A stretch of 64,000 bases of DNA from an uncultured Muribaculaceae bacterium (lineage in GTDB: Bacteria > Bacteroidota > Bacteroidia > Bacteroidales > Muribaculaceae). Below the pieces are notes generated by a model, which was given only the letters and a program-made list of their open reading frames with translations, was not told the DNA's origin and did not search any database. Shown here one piece after another: positions 1 to 7,868 of the stretch (position 1 is its first letter; each line of letters begins with the position of its first letter). The stretch is taken from positions 50,697 through 114,696 of the forward strand of contig CAJGBY010000005.1 in assembly GCA_904501735.1 (NCBI GenBank). The letters run 5' to 3'. A program made the position numbers and the translations under genes.

Positions 1-1248
1 GAGCGTATTCAAGAATTCGGCATGAGCGAATTGTTGCGTGATGTGGAATTCCCACTTATCGAGGTGCTTGCCGATATGGAAATGACAGGTGTTCGCCTCA
101 ACGAAGCCGTTCTCAACGACTATAAATCGGTGCTTGAAGCACGAGTGCAAGCTCTTGAAAAAGAAATATATGAAATAGCTGGAACACAATTCAATATATC
201 TTCGCCAGCTCAAGTGGGTGAAATCCTTTTTGACCGATTGAAGATAGATGATAAGGTGAAAAAGACTAAGAGTGGCAAATATTCCACTTCGGAAGATGTG
301 CTACAAAGTCTAAAAGCTAAAAATCCTATTGTGAATAAAATTCTCGATGTGCGCGGACTACGAAAATTGCTCTCAACTTATGTGGAGGCGCTCCCACAAC
401 TAGTAAATCCACGCACGGGTCGCATTCACACTACTTATAACCAGACTGTTACAGCTACTGGACGCTTGTCGTCGACCAATCCTAACATGCAGAATATACC
501 TGTGCGTAGTGATGAAGGTCGCGAAATCAGAAGAGCATTCATCCCAGCCGAAGGAAATGTATTCTTCTCGGCCGACTATTCACAAATCGAGTTACGCCTT
601 GTGGCCGATTTGAGTGGCGATGAAACAATGGTGAACGCATTCAACGAAGGGGCAGATATTCACACACTCACAGCTGCTCGCATCTATCATAAACAGCTCG
701 ATGAGGTGTTGCCAATAGAGCGTAGTAAGGCGAAGACTGCCAATTTCGGTATTTTGTATGGAATTTCGGCATTTGGATTGTCGCAACGCCTTGAGATAAC
801 TCGTGCCGAAGCAAAGATGCTTATCGATGGATATTTTGAGATGTTCCCTAAGGTGCGTGAATATATGGACTTAGCTATCGCAAAGGGTAAGGAACAAGAA
901 TATGTGACTACACAATTTGGCCGTCGCCGTATGCTTCCCGATATCAACTCACGCAATGCAATAGTGCGAGGATTCTCGGAACGCAATGCCATCAATGCAC
1001 CAATACAAGGCACAGCTGCCGATATTATCAAGATAGCTATGGTGCACATTTTCCGTCGATTCAAGGAAGAAAATCTGCGCTCAAAAATGATTATGCAGGT
1101 ACACGACGAATTGAACTTTGATGTGCTGCCCGAAGAACTTGATCGTGTGAGTGGAATAGTGCTTACCGAAATGCGAAGAGCTTACAGTGGACGAGTGGAG
1201 ATGATACCATCGTCGGGAGTGGCTCAAAATTGGCTCGAAGCACATTAA
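1..1248 (+). CDS. polA: DNA polymerase I, C-terminal part (5' truncated by window edge)
   Basis: The frame is open from base 1, so the gene begins upstream of the window; about 415 residues of a roughly 900-residue enzyme are visible. This part is the family A polymerase domain that fills gaps in repair and removes Okazaki primers. The template-binding TGRLSSTNPNMQNIP stretch is followed by motif A (DYSQIELR, near visible residue 192), motif B/finger helix (RSKAKTANFGILYG) and motif C (QVHDELNFDV) with its catalytic Asp next to His. All expected catalytic residues are present, so the enzyme should be active. It ends 5 bp before a small convergent gene and no clear terminator hairpin is visible between them. 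Confidence 0.97.
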   Translation, partial: ERIQEFGMSELLRDVEFPLIEVLADMEMTGVRLNEAVLNDYKSVLEARVQALEKEIYEIAGTQFNISSPAQVGEILFDRLKIDDKVKKTKSGKYSTSEDVLQSLKAKNPIVNKILDVRGLRKLLSTYVEALPQLVNPRTGRIHTTYNQTVTATGRLSSTNPNMQNIPVRSDEGREIRRAFIPAEGNVFFSADYSQIELRLVADLSGDETMVNAFNEGADIHTLTAARIYHKQLDEVLPIERSKAKTANFGILYGISAFGLSQRLEITRAEAKMLIDGYFEMFPKVREYMDLAIAKGKEQEYVTTQFGRRRMLPDINSRNAIVRGFSERNAINAPIQGTAADIIKIAMVHIFRRFKEENLRSKMIMQVHDELNFDVLPEELDRVSGIVLTEMRRAYSGRVEMIPSSGVAQNWLEAH

Positions 1249-1253
1249 ACGGG

Positions 1254-1403
1254 CTACTTTTCGTTGGCTTTTAGTTTTTCTTGAGCAAGTTTCTCTTTGT
1301 AGGCTTGCAAACGCTTACGCCAGGCAATACGCTTGGCGTTTTCTTTGGCTGCTTTTTGTTTTAGATATTCTTCGTATTGATTTTCGAGAAAGTTATCTGC
1401 CAT
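1254..1403 (-). CDS. small lysine-rich hypothetical protein (49 aa)
   Basis: An ATG at 1401-1403 on the minus strand opens a 49-codon frame ending at 1254, starting MADNFLENQYEEYLKQKAA and ending KLKANEK. The product is highly charged (Lys, Glu, Ala, Gln) and should form one long helix or coiled coil; there is no signal peptide or membrane segment. It sits tail to tail with polA. No Shine-Dalgarno sequence is obvious, which is usual in Bacteroidota. I have a vague memory of similar tiny proteins in Bacteroidales annotated loosely as dehydrogenase fragments, but nothing in the sequence supports an enzyme. Coding status rests on the clean frame and amphipathic composition only. Confidence 0.6.
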   Translation of the reverse strand: MADNFLENQYEEYLKQKAAKENAKRIAWRKRLQAYKEKLAQEKLKANEK

Positions 1404-1478
1404 AAGAGGTGAGTTTTGGTAAAAATATCGTTTTTATGGGTGGATTTAGGTGAATAAGTGTCGTTTTTACAAATATGG

Positions 1479-1509
1479 TTTGATTTTTGCAAAAAAATAG
1501 TTATATTTG
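1479..1509 (+). promoter_or_regulatory. promoter for nfeD-qmcA
   Basis: TTTG (1479-1482), 19 nt, then TATATTTG (1502-1509), an exact match to the Bacteroidota primary sigma factor pattern TTTG / TAnnTTTG. It lies about 105 bp before the NfeD start codon. Confidence 0.75.
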
Positions 1510-1616
1510 TAGTAGAAGAAATAACACATATTAGCAACCACCCGATGAAAGTGTTGGCGAAAGTACAAAACTATTTTCTATCGGGCAAATAGAAAACTAA
1601 AAAGAAAGGAATTATT

Positions 1617-2057
1617 ATGGAAAACTGGCTCATTTGGCTCATCGTAGCAGCTCTGCTCATCATTGTTGAACTATTTACATCGCTTGTGGCTACATTCTGC
1701 TTGGCAGTGGGATGCTTATTCGCAATGGTAGTTTCGTTATTGGATATGGGTTTGGAAGCGCAACTCATTTCGTTGATCGTGGGCACTATAATAGCATTTG
1801 TGGCATTTGCACCGATTGTTCGTCGTTGGCAAAAACGCCACGAAGGATGCGACAGCACTGGTCTAAGCAATATGGATGCGCTCAAAGGTCGTGTGGTGGA
1901 AGTAATCGAAGCTATTCCTGAGCATGGTACAGGTAGAGTGCGAGTGGATGGTGATCGTTGGCAAGCTCGATGTGTAGATGATAGCGAAGTGGCAGTGGGA
2001 ACTCGCGTGCGCATCGTGGGCTACGACAGCATTATTCTTGAGGTAGAAAAATTGTAA
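1617..2057 (+). CDS. NfeD family membrane protein
   Basis: A 146-residue protein with about three hydrophobic segments in residues 4-67, then a charged linker and a C-terminal beta-rich domain (residues about 85-146) of the NfeD OB-fold type. Short NfeD proteins lacking the N-terminal serine protease are typically encoded next to an SPFH/stomatin protein and are thought to work with it in membrane microdomains. That is the case here: the SPFH gene begins 23 bp downstream, and both share the promoter at 1479-1509. The membrane topology and neighbour are directly visible; the role in membrane organisation or membrane-protein quality control is family knowledge. Confidence 0.85.
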   Translation: MENWLIWLIVAALLIIVELFTSLVATFCLAVGCLFAMVVSLLDMGLEAQLISLIVGTIIAFVAFAPIVRRWQKRHEGCDSTGLSNMDALKGRVVEVIEAIPEHGTGRVRVDGDRWQARCVDDSEVAVGTRVRIVGYDSIILEVEKL

Positions 2058-2080
2058 AACTAACAAAAATAGATTGAAAA

Positions 2081-3058
2081 ATGGACACATTAGTATTGTT
2101 GGCAATCATTGTGTTTATCGTGATTGTCCTTGTATTGGCGGGTGTTAAAGTCGTTCCGCAGTCAGAAACCAGAGTAATCGAGCGTCTTGGTCGATTCCAC
2201 AGCGTTCTTCCTCCAGGATTGAACATCATCTGGCCATTTATTGATAAATCAAAGATGATTTATACTCGTAGAGTAGATAATTTGGGTGGTCGTAGAGCAA
2301 TAGCAAGTATCGTATCAACTTCTTGCATCGACTTGCGCGAACAAGTGTATGACTTCCCATCACAACAAGTGATTACTAAGGATAATGTAACTACCGAAAT
2401 CAATGCGTTGTTATATTTCCAAATCGTTGACCCAAAGAAATCGGTTTATGAAATCGACAACTTGCCAAATGCGATAGAAAAACTTACACAAACATCGTTG
2501 CGTAATGTGATAGGTGAGCTTGAACTTGATGAAACATTGACATCTCGTGATACTATCAACTCAAAGCTACAATCAATTCTTGACGAAGCAACCAATAAGT
2601 GGGGTGTGAAGGTGAATCGTGTGGAACTACAAGATATTACACCTCCTGAAAGTGTGCGTGAAGCAATGGAAAAGCAAATGCAAGCAGAGCGTAATCGTCG
2701 TGCTGAAATCTTGAATGCCGAAGGTGAAAAGAAATCTCTTATCCTTCGCTCAGAAGGTGAAAAGCAATCGCAAATCAACCAAGCCGAAGCCGAAAAGCAA
2801 TCACAAATTCTTAAGGCCGAAGGTGAATCGCGTGCTAAAGTGCTACAGGCTGAAGCTGAAGCCGAAGCTATTCGCCGAGTAACCGAAGCTATCAAGGAAT
2901 CGAAGACCGACCCAGCAACTTATATGCTTGCAATGAAGTACATCGAAACTCTTAACGAAATGACTTCGGGTAAGGATGGTAAGACTGTTTATATCCCTTA
3001 TGAAGCAACAGGCGTTCTTAGCTCAATAGGCTCGATCAAAGAAATGTTCAATAAGTAA
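2081..3058 (+). CDS. SPFH/band 7 (stomatin-like) protein, QmcA type
   Basis: A 325-residue protein with one N-terminal membrane anchor (residues 4-22) followed directly by the band 7 domain (VVPQSETRVIERLGRF, then PPGLNIIWPF), which runs to about residue 195. Residues 195-270 are a long alanine/glutamate/lysine-rich coiled coil with recurring EAEKQSQ and AEGE units typical of flotillin/stomatin oligomers. The C-terminal 50 residues form a compact tail. It is probably a scaffold that oligomerises at the cytoplasmic membrane together with the NfeD protein encoded just upstream. A strong intrinsic terminator follows within 30 bp, so the pair forms a two-gene operon. Confidence 0.92.
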   Translation: MDTLVLLAIIVFIVIVLVLAGVKVVPQSETRVIERLGRFHSVLPPGLNIIWPFIDKSKMIYTRRVDNLGGRRAIASIVSTSCIDLREQVYDFPSQQVITKDNVTTEINALLYFQIVDPKKSVYEIDNLPNAIEKLTQTSLRNVIGELELDETLTSRDTINSKLQSILDEATNKWGVKVNRVELQDITPPESVREAMEKQMQAERNRRAEILNAEGEKKSLILRSEGEKQSQINQAEAEKQSQILKAEGESRAKVLQAEAEAEAIRRVTEAIKESKTDPATYMLAMKYIETLNEMTSGKDGKTVYIPYEATGVLSSIGSIKEMFNK

Positions 3059-3083
3059 TAAATCGAGGTTTTAATAAAGTAAA

Positions 3084-3127
3084 GGGGGTGTGTCAACCAT
3101 TATGACACACCCCCTAATATTTTTTTA
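3084..3127 (+). terminator. intrinsic terminator after the SPFH gene
   Basis: Perfect 12-bp stem (3084-3095 with 3103-3114, GGGGGTGTGTCA arm), 7-nt loop, then taatattttttt. Confidence 0.9.
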
Positions 3128-3136
3128 AGAGTGAGA

Positions 3137-4006
3137 TTAACGAGGTCTTATTCCCTTTGTTAAAGTGATAGTGCCATCGGGAGCTTGGTAATAACCACCT
3201 ATGTCAGATCTATTTCTTGATCGAAGATCGTTTCGATAGAGGATATTATTGCTTTGATAATTGTTGCGATAGAATTGGCGGTTACGATAGCGTTCTCTTT
3301 CCCAGTAATTATTGCGAGTCATATTAACTGACTTTTCTGGCTTGTATATTGACTCAGCAACACCTTTTCGGTGTGCAAGAGGGACCATTTCCTCCAATTC
3401 CATGTTCGCGTTGAATTTCTCGGCAGCTAAAAAGTCGCCATAGATGTTGGAAATGATAGATACATATTTGGTTGTTGTATCGTTGGAAATGGTGAAATTA
3501 GACGAAACGGTGCGATAATAGAAACCATCTTGTCGAACAATATTCAAGAATGATTGAAATTCCACGCCATTCACAACGGACTTAAAAGGAATCATTAGTG
3601 ATGCATGGTTTGGGCTTGGAGCTTCAAAGAATGCTTCATCCCAATAAGCAGTGGCATATATCTTTTCAGCTTGATCTTGTCCTAATAGGGTGTTTACTTC
3701 TTCGGGTAGAGTGATTTTGTTCTCGATTTTATCCAGTAGCCTTAGAGTGTAGGACAAAGTACTATCTTGCAAAGTGCGAAAAATCGAATCTTCCGACATA
3801 GTGCTTTGCGTGATGATATATGCTCGCGAATTGGTGCTAAATTTTTTCAAGTCTTCTTGAAATTGCTCTTGTGTTCGTGTTCGTTGAGCTAATTGTGCAG
3901 CAACCACACTATCGCGTTCTTCAAGTGTAGCATAAATATCATCATCGCCCCATGCCACAAATGTGCCACAAGCTAATAATAGCGAAAATAAAATCAGAGT
4001 TCTCAT
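3137..4006 (-). CDS. secreted hypothetical protein (289 aa)
   Basis: I chose the ATG at 4004-4006 because it gives a clean signal peptide (MRTLILFSLLLACGTFVAWG) and because a likely promoter (-7 TATTTTTG on the minus strand, 4036-4043) lies just upstream; the longer frame to 4060 would start upstream of that transcript. The mature protein has a charged N-terminal helical stretch, a middle region rich in beta-forming residues and an Arg/Asn/Tyr-rich C-terminal tail (many NNY and RNR units, residues about 230-270). I do not recognise the family. It is transcribed alone, convergent with the SPFH operon. Confidence 0.75.
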   Translation of the reverse strand: MRTLILFSLLLACGTFVAWGDDDIYATLEERDSVVAAQLAQRTRTQEQFQEDLKKFSTNSRAYIITQSTMSEDSIFRTLQDSTLSYTLRLLDKIENKITLPEEVNTLLGQDQAEKIYATAYWDEAFFEAPSPNHASLMIPFKSVVNGVEFQSFLNIVRQDGFYYRTVSSNFTISNDTTTKYVSIISNIYGDFLAAEKFNANMELEEMVPLAHRKGVAESIYKPEKSVNMTRNNYWERERYRNRQFYRNNYQSNNILYRNDLRSRNRSDIGGYYQAPDGTITLTKGIRPR

Positions 4007-4035
4007 AAGTTTCGTTTTTTTGTTTGATTGTGATG

Positions 4036-4068
4036 CAAAAATACATTGCACATATTGCAAACGCCAAG
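4036..4068 (-). promoter_or_regulatory. promoter for the secreted protein at 3137-4006
   Basis: On the minus strand CTTG (complement of 4065-4068), 21 nt, then TATTTTTG (complement of 4036-4043). The -33 box keeps only the TTG core and the spacer is one nt long. Confidence 0.5.
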
Positions 4069-4074
4069 AAAAAC

Positions 4075-4096
4075 AGTACGCAAATAGTACGCAAAT
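4075..4096. repeat. 11-bp perfect tandem duplication
   Basis: AGTACGCAAAT occurs twice back to back (4075-4085 and 4086-4096), immediately upstream of the promoter of the minus-strand secreted protein. Confidence 0.7.
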
Positions 4097-4134
4097 GCGT
4101 TTTATCCCATTTAATCGAAGAATTTGGGTGTGTT

Positions 4135-4599
4135 TTAATCGAGGTTACGACCTTCGAAAGCCGATAGTTTTTGCTTCCAGTCGTCGGAAATAGGAGCCGA
4201 CACACCAACTTTCACATCAAAACCTACCATAATCACCACGCATTGGCATTTCACTTCGCCAGTAGATGTGTTGACAAGTTGTTGAAGAAGTTTCACGCTA
4301 CGGTCGTGAACATATTCGGCTTGAGTTTGCACCTCGATAGGTTCGTGGAAGTAGATAGGAGCGAGGTAGTTGCAATTCACATTGGCAACCACCACATTGG
4401 CAGTGCGCCAATCCACTGGACCACCATTCACATCGGTGAAATAGGTAGCTTTGCCGAGGTCGAAGAACTCCATGTAGATGGCGTTGTTGACATGACCAAG
4501 AGCATCGATGTCGTTGAAACGAATTTGCACGCCCAAGCGGTGCTTGAATTCAGCCTTAGGCTGTATATAAAAAGGATTTTTGTTAGCTTTATTTTCCAT
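4135..4599 (-). CDS. acyl-CoA thioesterase, hotdog fold (4HBT/YbgC type)
   Basis: The 154-residue product starting at the ATG at 4597-4599 carries the hotdog thioesterase signature RFNDIDALGHVNNAIYMEFFDLGK, here RFNDIDALGHVNNAIY, where the Asp of the DxxGHVNN block is the usual catalytic residue of YbgC/FadM-like enzymes. The length fits the single-domain family. It probably hydrolyses an acyl-CoA or acyl-ACP thioester; the substrate cannot be read from the sequence. A longer frame to 4659 exists but overlaps the end of the upstream DUF721 gene and adds no recognisable sequence, so the shorter start is preferred. Third gene of a recF-DUF721-thioesterase operon. Confidence 0.88.
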   Translation of the reverse strand: MENKANKNPFYIQPKAEFKHRLGVQIRFNDIDALGHVNNAIYMEFFDLGKATYFTDVNGGPVDWRTANVVVANVNCNYLAPIYFHEPIEVQTQAEYVHDRSVKLLQQLVNTSTGEVKCQCVVIMVGFDVKVGVSAPISDDWKQKLSAFEGRNLD

Positions 4600-4615
4600 A
4601 AGTTGTAAATGATTT

Positions 4616-4906
4616 CTATCTAAAAACGATGTCGGATATAACTTCGCTACCCACAGCATCGTTGAGTCGTTTTACGAGAGTTGAGCGTCCCATCATCAAT
4701 TCGTTGCGCAACACAGCCGACGACAATCGCACATATAGAACGCCGCCTTTCACATATCGGTTCACGGTGTAACGATTTACGCCAGGACCCACTACTTCAG
4801 CCCACAATTCAGCAGCTCGTAGCTCGTTCATCTTGCCGTCGAGGTGCTCAGTTTCAAGAAGTTTCTTGATGATGTCGCCAATAGGTTCGGCTTCGGTGCG
4901 TTTCAT
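4616..4906 (-). CDS. DUF721 domain protein (DciA-like)
   Basis: A 96-residue protein matching the DUF721 pattern: an N-terminal helix (IGDIIKKLLETEHLDGKM), a central W-A-E-V-VG-P block (LWAEVVGPGVNRYT), then VRLSSAVLRNELMMGR. Its start codon overlaps the recF stop by 4 nt, so the two are translationally coupled. DUF721 proteins next to DNA replication genes include DciA, the ancestral loader of the replicative helicase in bacteria without DnaC. The recF neighbourhood fits a role in replication, but assignment as DciA itself is inference. Confidence 0.85.
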   Translation of the reverse strand: MKRTEAEPIGDIIKKLLETEHLDGKMNELRAAELWAEVVGPGVNRYTVNRYVKGGVLYVRLSSAVLRNELMMGRSTLVKRLNDAVGSEVISDIVFR

Positions 4907-6024
4907 AGGCCGTCCTCCTTGTCTTCATTAGGGAGCGACTGTACTACACCACTATTGACCATGAAAATGCGATAATCGCTTCCCACATATTTCACTATTT
5001 CGTCGAGGTGGGTGCGATTGGTATCGGTGATGAATATTTGTCCAAAGTTGTCGCTGTTGCTCACCATCGAAATGATGTTTTCAACGCGAGAAGCATCGAG
5101 TTTGTCGAAAATATCGTCGAGAAGCAAAATAGGAGTGATTCCACTCACGCGCTTCAAGAAGTCGTATTGAGCCAATCGCAATGCGATGGTGTAGGTTTTG
5201 CATTGTCCTTGCGAGCCAGTTTTGCGCATAGAATGTTGCCCAAGAAGTAGCTCGATGTCGTCGCGGTGTACGCCGCGCGAAGTGTAACCGATAATCGTAT
5301 CTCGGTCGCGACATTCGGCAAGCAATTGTGCCATTGGTTTGTCGTTGAGGTGGCTCTTGTATTCAAGGCTCACAGTCTCGGCGCTGCCCGAAATGGCTTG
5401 GTAATAATTCATGAATATAGGCGAGAAATCCTCTACCCAAGCTTTGCGACATTCGTGAATGTATTGCCCAGCTGCACACATTTGCTCTTCGACAGTTTCG
5501 AAAAGGATAGGGTCGCGATAGCCTTGCTTGATGAGGGCGTTGCGATTTTCGATAGCTTTTCCGTAACGGATGAGAGCTGCAAGGTATTCGGCATTGCTTT
5601 GAGATATAATCATATCCATGAGTCGGCGTCGTTCGTCGCCAGCTCCACGAATAAGTTCCCAATCCATAGGCGACACCATCACAGCAGGTAGCAACCCGAT
5701 GTGTTCGCTCAGTTTCTTGTATTCCTTGCCGTTGCGTTTCATGGTTTTGCGCTTGCCTCGTTGTAGCGAAAGCGCAATTTCGAGCGGTTCGGCACGACGA
5801 GTGTAATCGCCTTTGAGCATCAAGAAGTCGGCATCGTGATGAATAACCATGCTGTCGCCTTGATTGATGTAGCTCTTGCTGAAGCTCAAATAATAGATAG
5901 CATCGAGAATATTGGTCTTTCCCATGCCATTGTTGCCTATGAAGCAATTCACTTTGGGAGAGAACTGCAAAGCAGCTTCCTCGATGTTTTTGAAATTTAA
6001 AATTGAAACGCAGTTAAGTATCAT
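4903..6024 (-). CDS. recF: DNA replication and repair protein RecF
   Basis: 373 residues, the usual RecF length. An SMC-like ATPase head: Walker A GNNGMGKT (residues 30-37), the signature region GSQGQCKTYTIALRLAQY (about 283-300) and Walker B with ILLLDDIFDKLD (about 310-321). RecF with RecO and RecR loads RecA at single-strand gaps. It is the first gene of an operon with DUF721 and a thioesterase, transcribed away from the DUF5020 gene; a minus-strand -7 box TATCTTTG (complement of 6030-6037) lies just upstream without an obvious -33 box. Confidence 0.97.
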   Translation of the reverse strand: MILNCVSILNFKNIEEAALQFSPKVNCFIGNNGMGKTNILDAIYYLSFSKSYINQGDSMVIHHDADFLMLKGDYTRRAEPLEIALSLQRGKRKTMKRNGKEYKKLSEHIGLLPAVMVSPMDWELIRGAGDERRRLMDMIISQSNAEYLAALIRYGKAIENRNALIKQGYRDPILFETVEEQMCAAGQYIHECRKAWVEDFSPIFMNYYQAISGSAETVSLEYKSHLNDKPMAQLLAECRDRDTIIGYTSRGVHRDDIELLLGQHSMRKTGSQGQCKTYTIALRLAQYDFLKRVSGITPILLLDDIFDKLDASRVENIISMVSNSDNFGQIFITDTNRTHLDEIVKYVGSDYRIFMVNSGVVQSLPNEDKEDGL

Positions 6025-6076
6025 AAGTGCAAAGATAGTGTTTATAGCGGGAAATATTTGAAAAATGAGTCGAAAA

Positions 6077-6108
6077 TTTGCGTTGTGTGGGGTGTTGTAC
6101 TATCTTTG
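6077..6108 (+). promoter_or_regulatory. promoter for the DUF5020 gene
   Basis: TTTG (6077-6080), 20 nt, TATCTTTG (6101-6108); about 65 bp before the start codon. Confidence 0.75.
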
Positions 6109-6174
6109 TGGATATAAATACCGTAAAAGTAAAAAATACAAAAATATAAATTTATCATTAAAACATTTATTTCT

Positions 6175-6882
6175 ATGAGAAAGCAGGTTTTTATATTGAT
6201 TATGGGGTTGTTGCTGAGCGTGGTAACAGTTAATGCTCAAAATATTCAACTTCATTATGATTTCGGTAATAATGTTTATGACGAATTAAGCGATCGTGCC
6301 AAGATTACCACTACAGTGGAAATGTTCCGTCCTGATAAGTGGGGTAGCACATTCTTCTTTGTAGATATGGACTATGCTGACAATGCAGTAGCATCGGCTT
6401 ACTGGGAAATCGCACGCGAATTGAAGTTCTGGGAAGCTCCTGTATCGGCTCATTTGGAATATAATGGTGGTCTAAATTATATCAAGAACAGCTATTTGGC
6501 TGGTGCAACTTATTCTTATAACAACAAAGATTTTTCAAAGGGATTCACAGTGAGCGCGTTGTATAAGTATATCTGTGGCAACGAATCGAAGAACAATTTC
6601 CAACTTACTGGTACTTGGTATGTTAATTTTGGTAAGGGTAAGTTCTCGTTCTCAGGATTTGCTGATTTCTGGCGTGAAAAGCATACCGACAGAGACGGTA
6701 ACAAGCACGAGTTCACATTTATCACCGAACCTCAATTGTGGTTCAACCTTAATGCACTTGAATGTGTTGACAATGATTTCAACCTAAGCGTGGGTACAGA
6801 ATGGGAAATTTCATCAAACTTTGCATTGAACAAGGGGTGGTACTGGAATCCTACTGTAGCGCTTAAGTGGACTTTTAAATAA
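6175..6882 (+). CDS. DUF5020 family outer-membrane protein
   Basis: 235 residues with a clear signal peptide (cleavage after VTVNAQ, residue about 22). The mature part consists of alternating beta strands rich in aromatic residues (NNVYDELSDRAKITTTVEMF, FFFVDMDYADN, AHLEYNGGL) and ends in a strand with WTFK, as expected for a small outer-membrane barrel of the Tsx/nucleoside-channel-like superfamily in which DUF5020 sits. The ligand is unknown. It is followed 21 bp later by argF', so the two may be cotranscribed from the 6077-6108 promoter. Confidence 0.8.
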   Translation: MRKQVFILIMGLLLSVVTVNAQNIQLHYDFGNNVYDELSDRAKITTTVEMFRPDKWGSTFFFVDMDYADNAVASAYWEIARELKFWEAPVSAHLEYNGGLNYIKNSYLAGATYSYNNKDFSKGFTVSALYKYICGNESKNNFQLTGTWYVNFGKGKFSFSGFADFWREKHTDRDGNKHEFTFITEPQLWFNLNALECVDNDFNLSVGTEWEISSNFALNKGWYWNPTVALKWTFK

Positions 6883-6903
6883 AAAATAAACAAAGCAAAT
6901 AGA

Positions 6904-7857
6904 ATGAAAACATTTGTAAATGTAGAAGATATAGGCGACTTGAAGGCCGCAGTGAAAGAGGCTCTTGAAGTGAAAGCTAATCGCTTTGGCTACAAGTCAC
7001 TTGGTGAGAACAAAACATTGTTGATGGTGTTTTTTAACTCGTCGTTGCGCACTCGCTTGAGTACACAAAAAGCAGCTATGAACCTCGGTATGAATGTGAT
7101 AGTGCTCGATGTTAATCAAGGTGCATGGAAACTTGAAACCGAACGCGGTGTGATCATGGATAGCGATAAGAGCGAACACTTGCTCGAAGCTATTCCAGTG
7201 ATGGGAAGCTATTGCGATGTGATAGGCGTGCGTTCGTTTGCTCGTTTTGAGAACAAGAAAGATGATTACGAAGAAAAGATTCTTCAACAATTCATTCAAT
7301 ATTCAGGAAAGCCAGTGTTTGCAATGGAAACTGCCACAGTTCACCCACTACAAGCATTTGCCGACCTCATTACAATCGAAGAATTCAAGAAGGTGGAACG
7401 CCCTAAGGTGGTGCTTACTTGGGCTCCTCACCCAAAAGCACTTCCACAAGCAGTGCCAAATTCATTTGCACAATGGATGGATGCTACCGACTACGATTTT
7501 GTGATAACTCACCCAAAGGGTTACGAACTTGATCCTAAGTTTGCAGGCAATGCTCGCATCGAGTACGATCAAGATAAGGCTCTCGAAGGTGCCGATTTCG
7601 TGTATGCAAAGAACTGGAGTGCCTATACCGATCCTAACTACGGACAAATACTCTGCAAGGACATGTCGTGGACAGTAACTACTGAGAAGATGGCGCTCAC
7701 CAACAATGCTTTCTTTATGCATTGCTTACCTGTGCGTCGCAATATGATAGTGAGCGATGATGTAATCGAAAGTGCACAATCAATTGTGATTCCAGAGGCT
7801 GCCAATCGTGAGATTTCGGCTCAAGTGGTGTTGAAACGCATTTTGGAACAACTATAA
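6904..7857 (+). CDS. argF': N-succinylornithine (or N-acetylornithine) carbamoyltransferase
   Basis: 317 residues. It transfers a carbamoyl group to an N-acylated ornithine in the Bacteroidota version of arginine synthesis. The carbamoyl-phosphate loop FFNSSLRTRLSTQ (residues about 43-56), KLETERGVIMD, the HPLQAFAD block and the HCLPVRR motif near the C terminus are all intact. These features, including the long WKLETERG insertion, separate it from ordinary ornithine carbamoyltransferase. The residue that sets acyl specificity in this family (position 90, Pro in the Bacteroides fragilis enzyme, Glu in the acetyl enzymes) is Ser here (SDKSEHLLEA), which argues against an acetylornithine enzyme. 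A DUF922-like gene follows 11 bp later. Confidence 0.93.
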   Translation: MKTFVNVEDIGDLKAAVKEALEVKANRFGYKSLGENKTLLMVFFNSSLRTRLSTQKAAMNLGMNVIVLDVNQGAWKLETERGVIMDSDKSEHLLEAIPVMGSYCDVIGVRSFARFENKKDDYEEKILQQFIQYSGKPVFAMETATVHPLQAFADLITIEEFKKVERPKVVLTWAPHPKALPQAVPNSFAQWMDATDYDFVITHPKGYELDPKFAGNARIEYDQDKALEGADFVYAKNWSAYTDPNYGQILCKDMSWTVTTEKMALTNNAFFMHCLPVRRNMIVSDDVIESAQSIVIPEAANREISAQVVLKRILEQL

Positions 7858-7868
7858 GAGGCGTCGCT

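Noticed and set aside
5363..5947. 194-codon open frame antisense/out of frame within recF
   Set aside because: It lies wholly inside recF on the same strand in another frame; the product is rich in Arg, His, Ser and Cys without any motif. RecF motifs prove the other frame.
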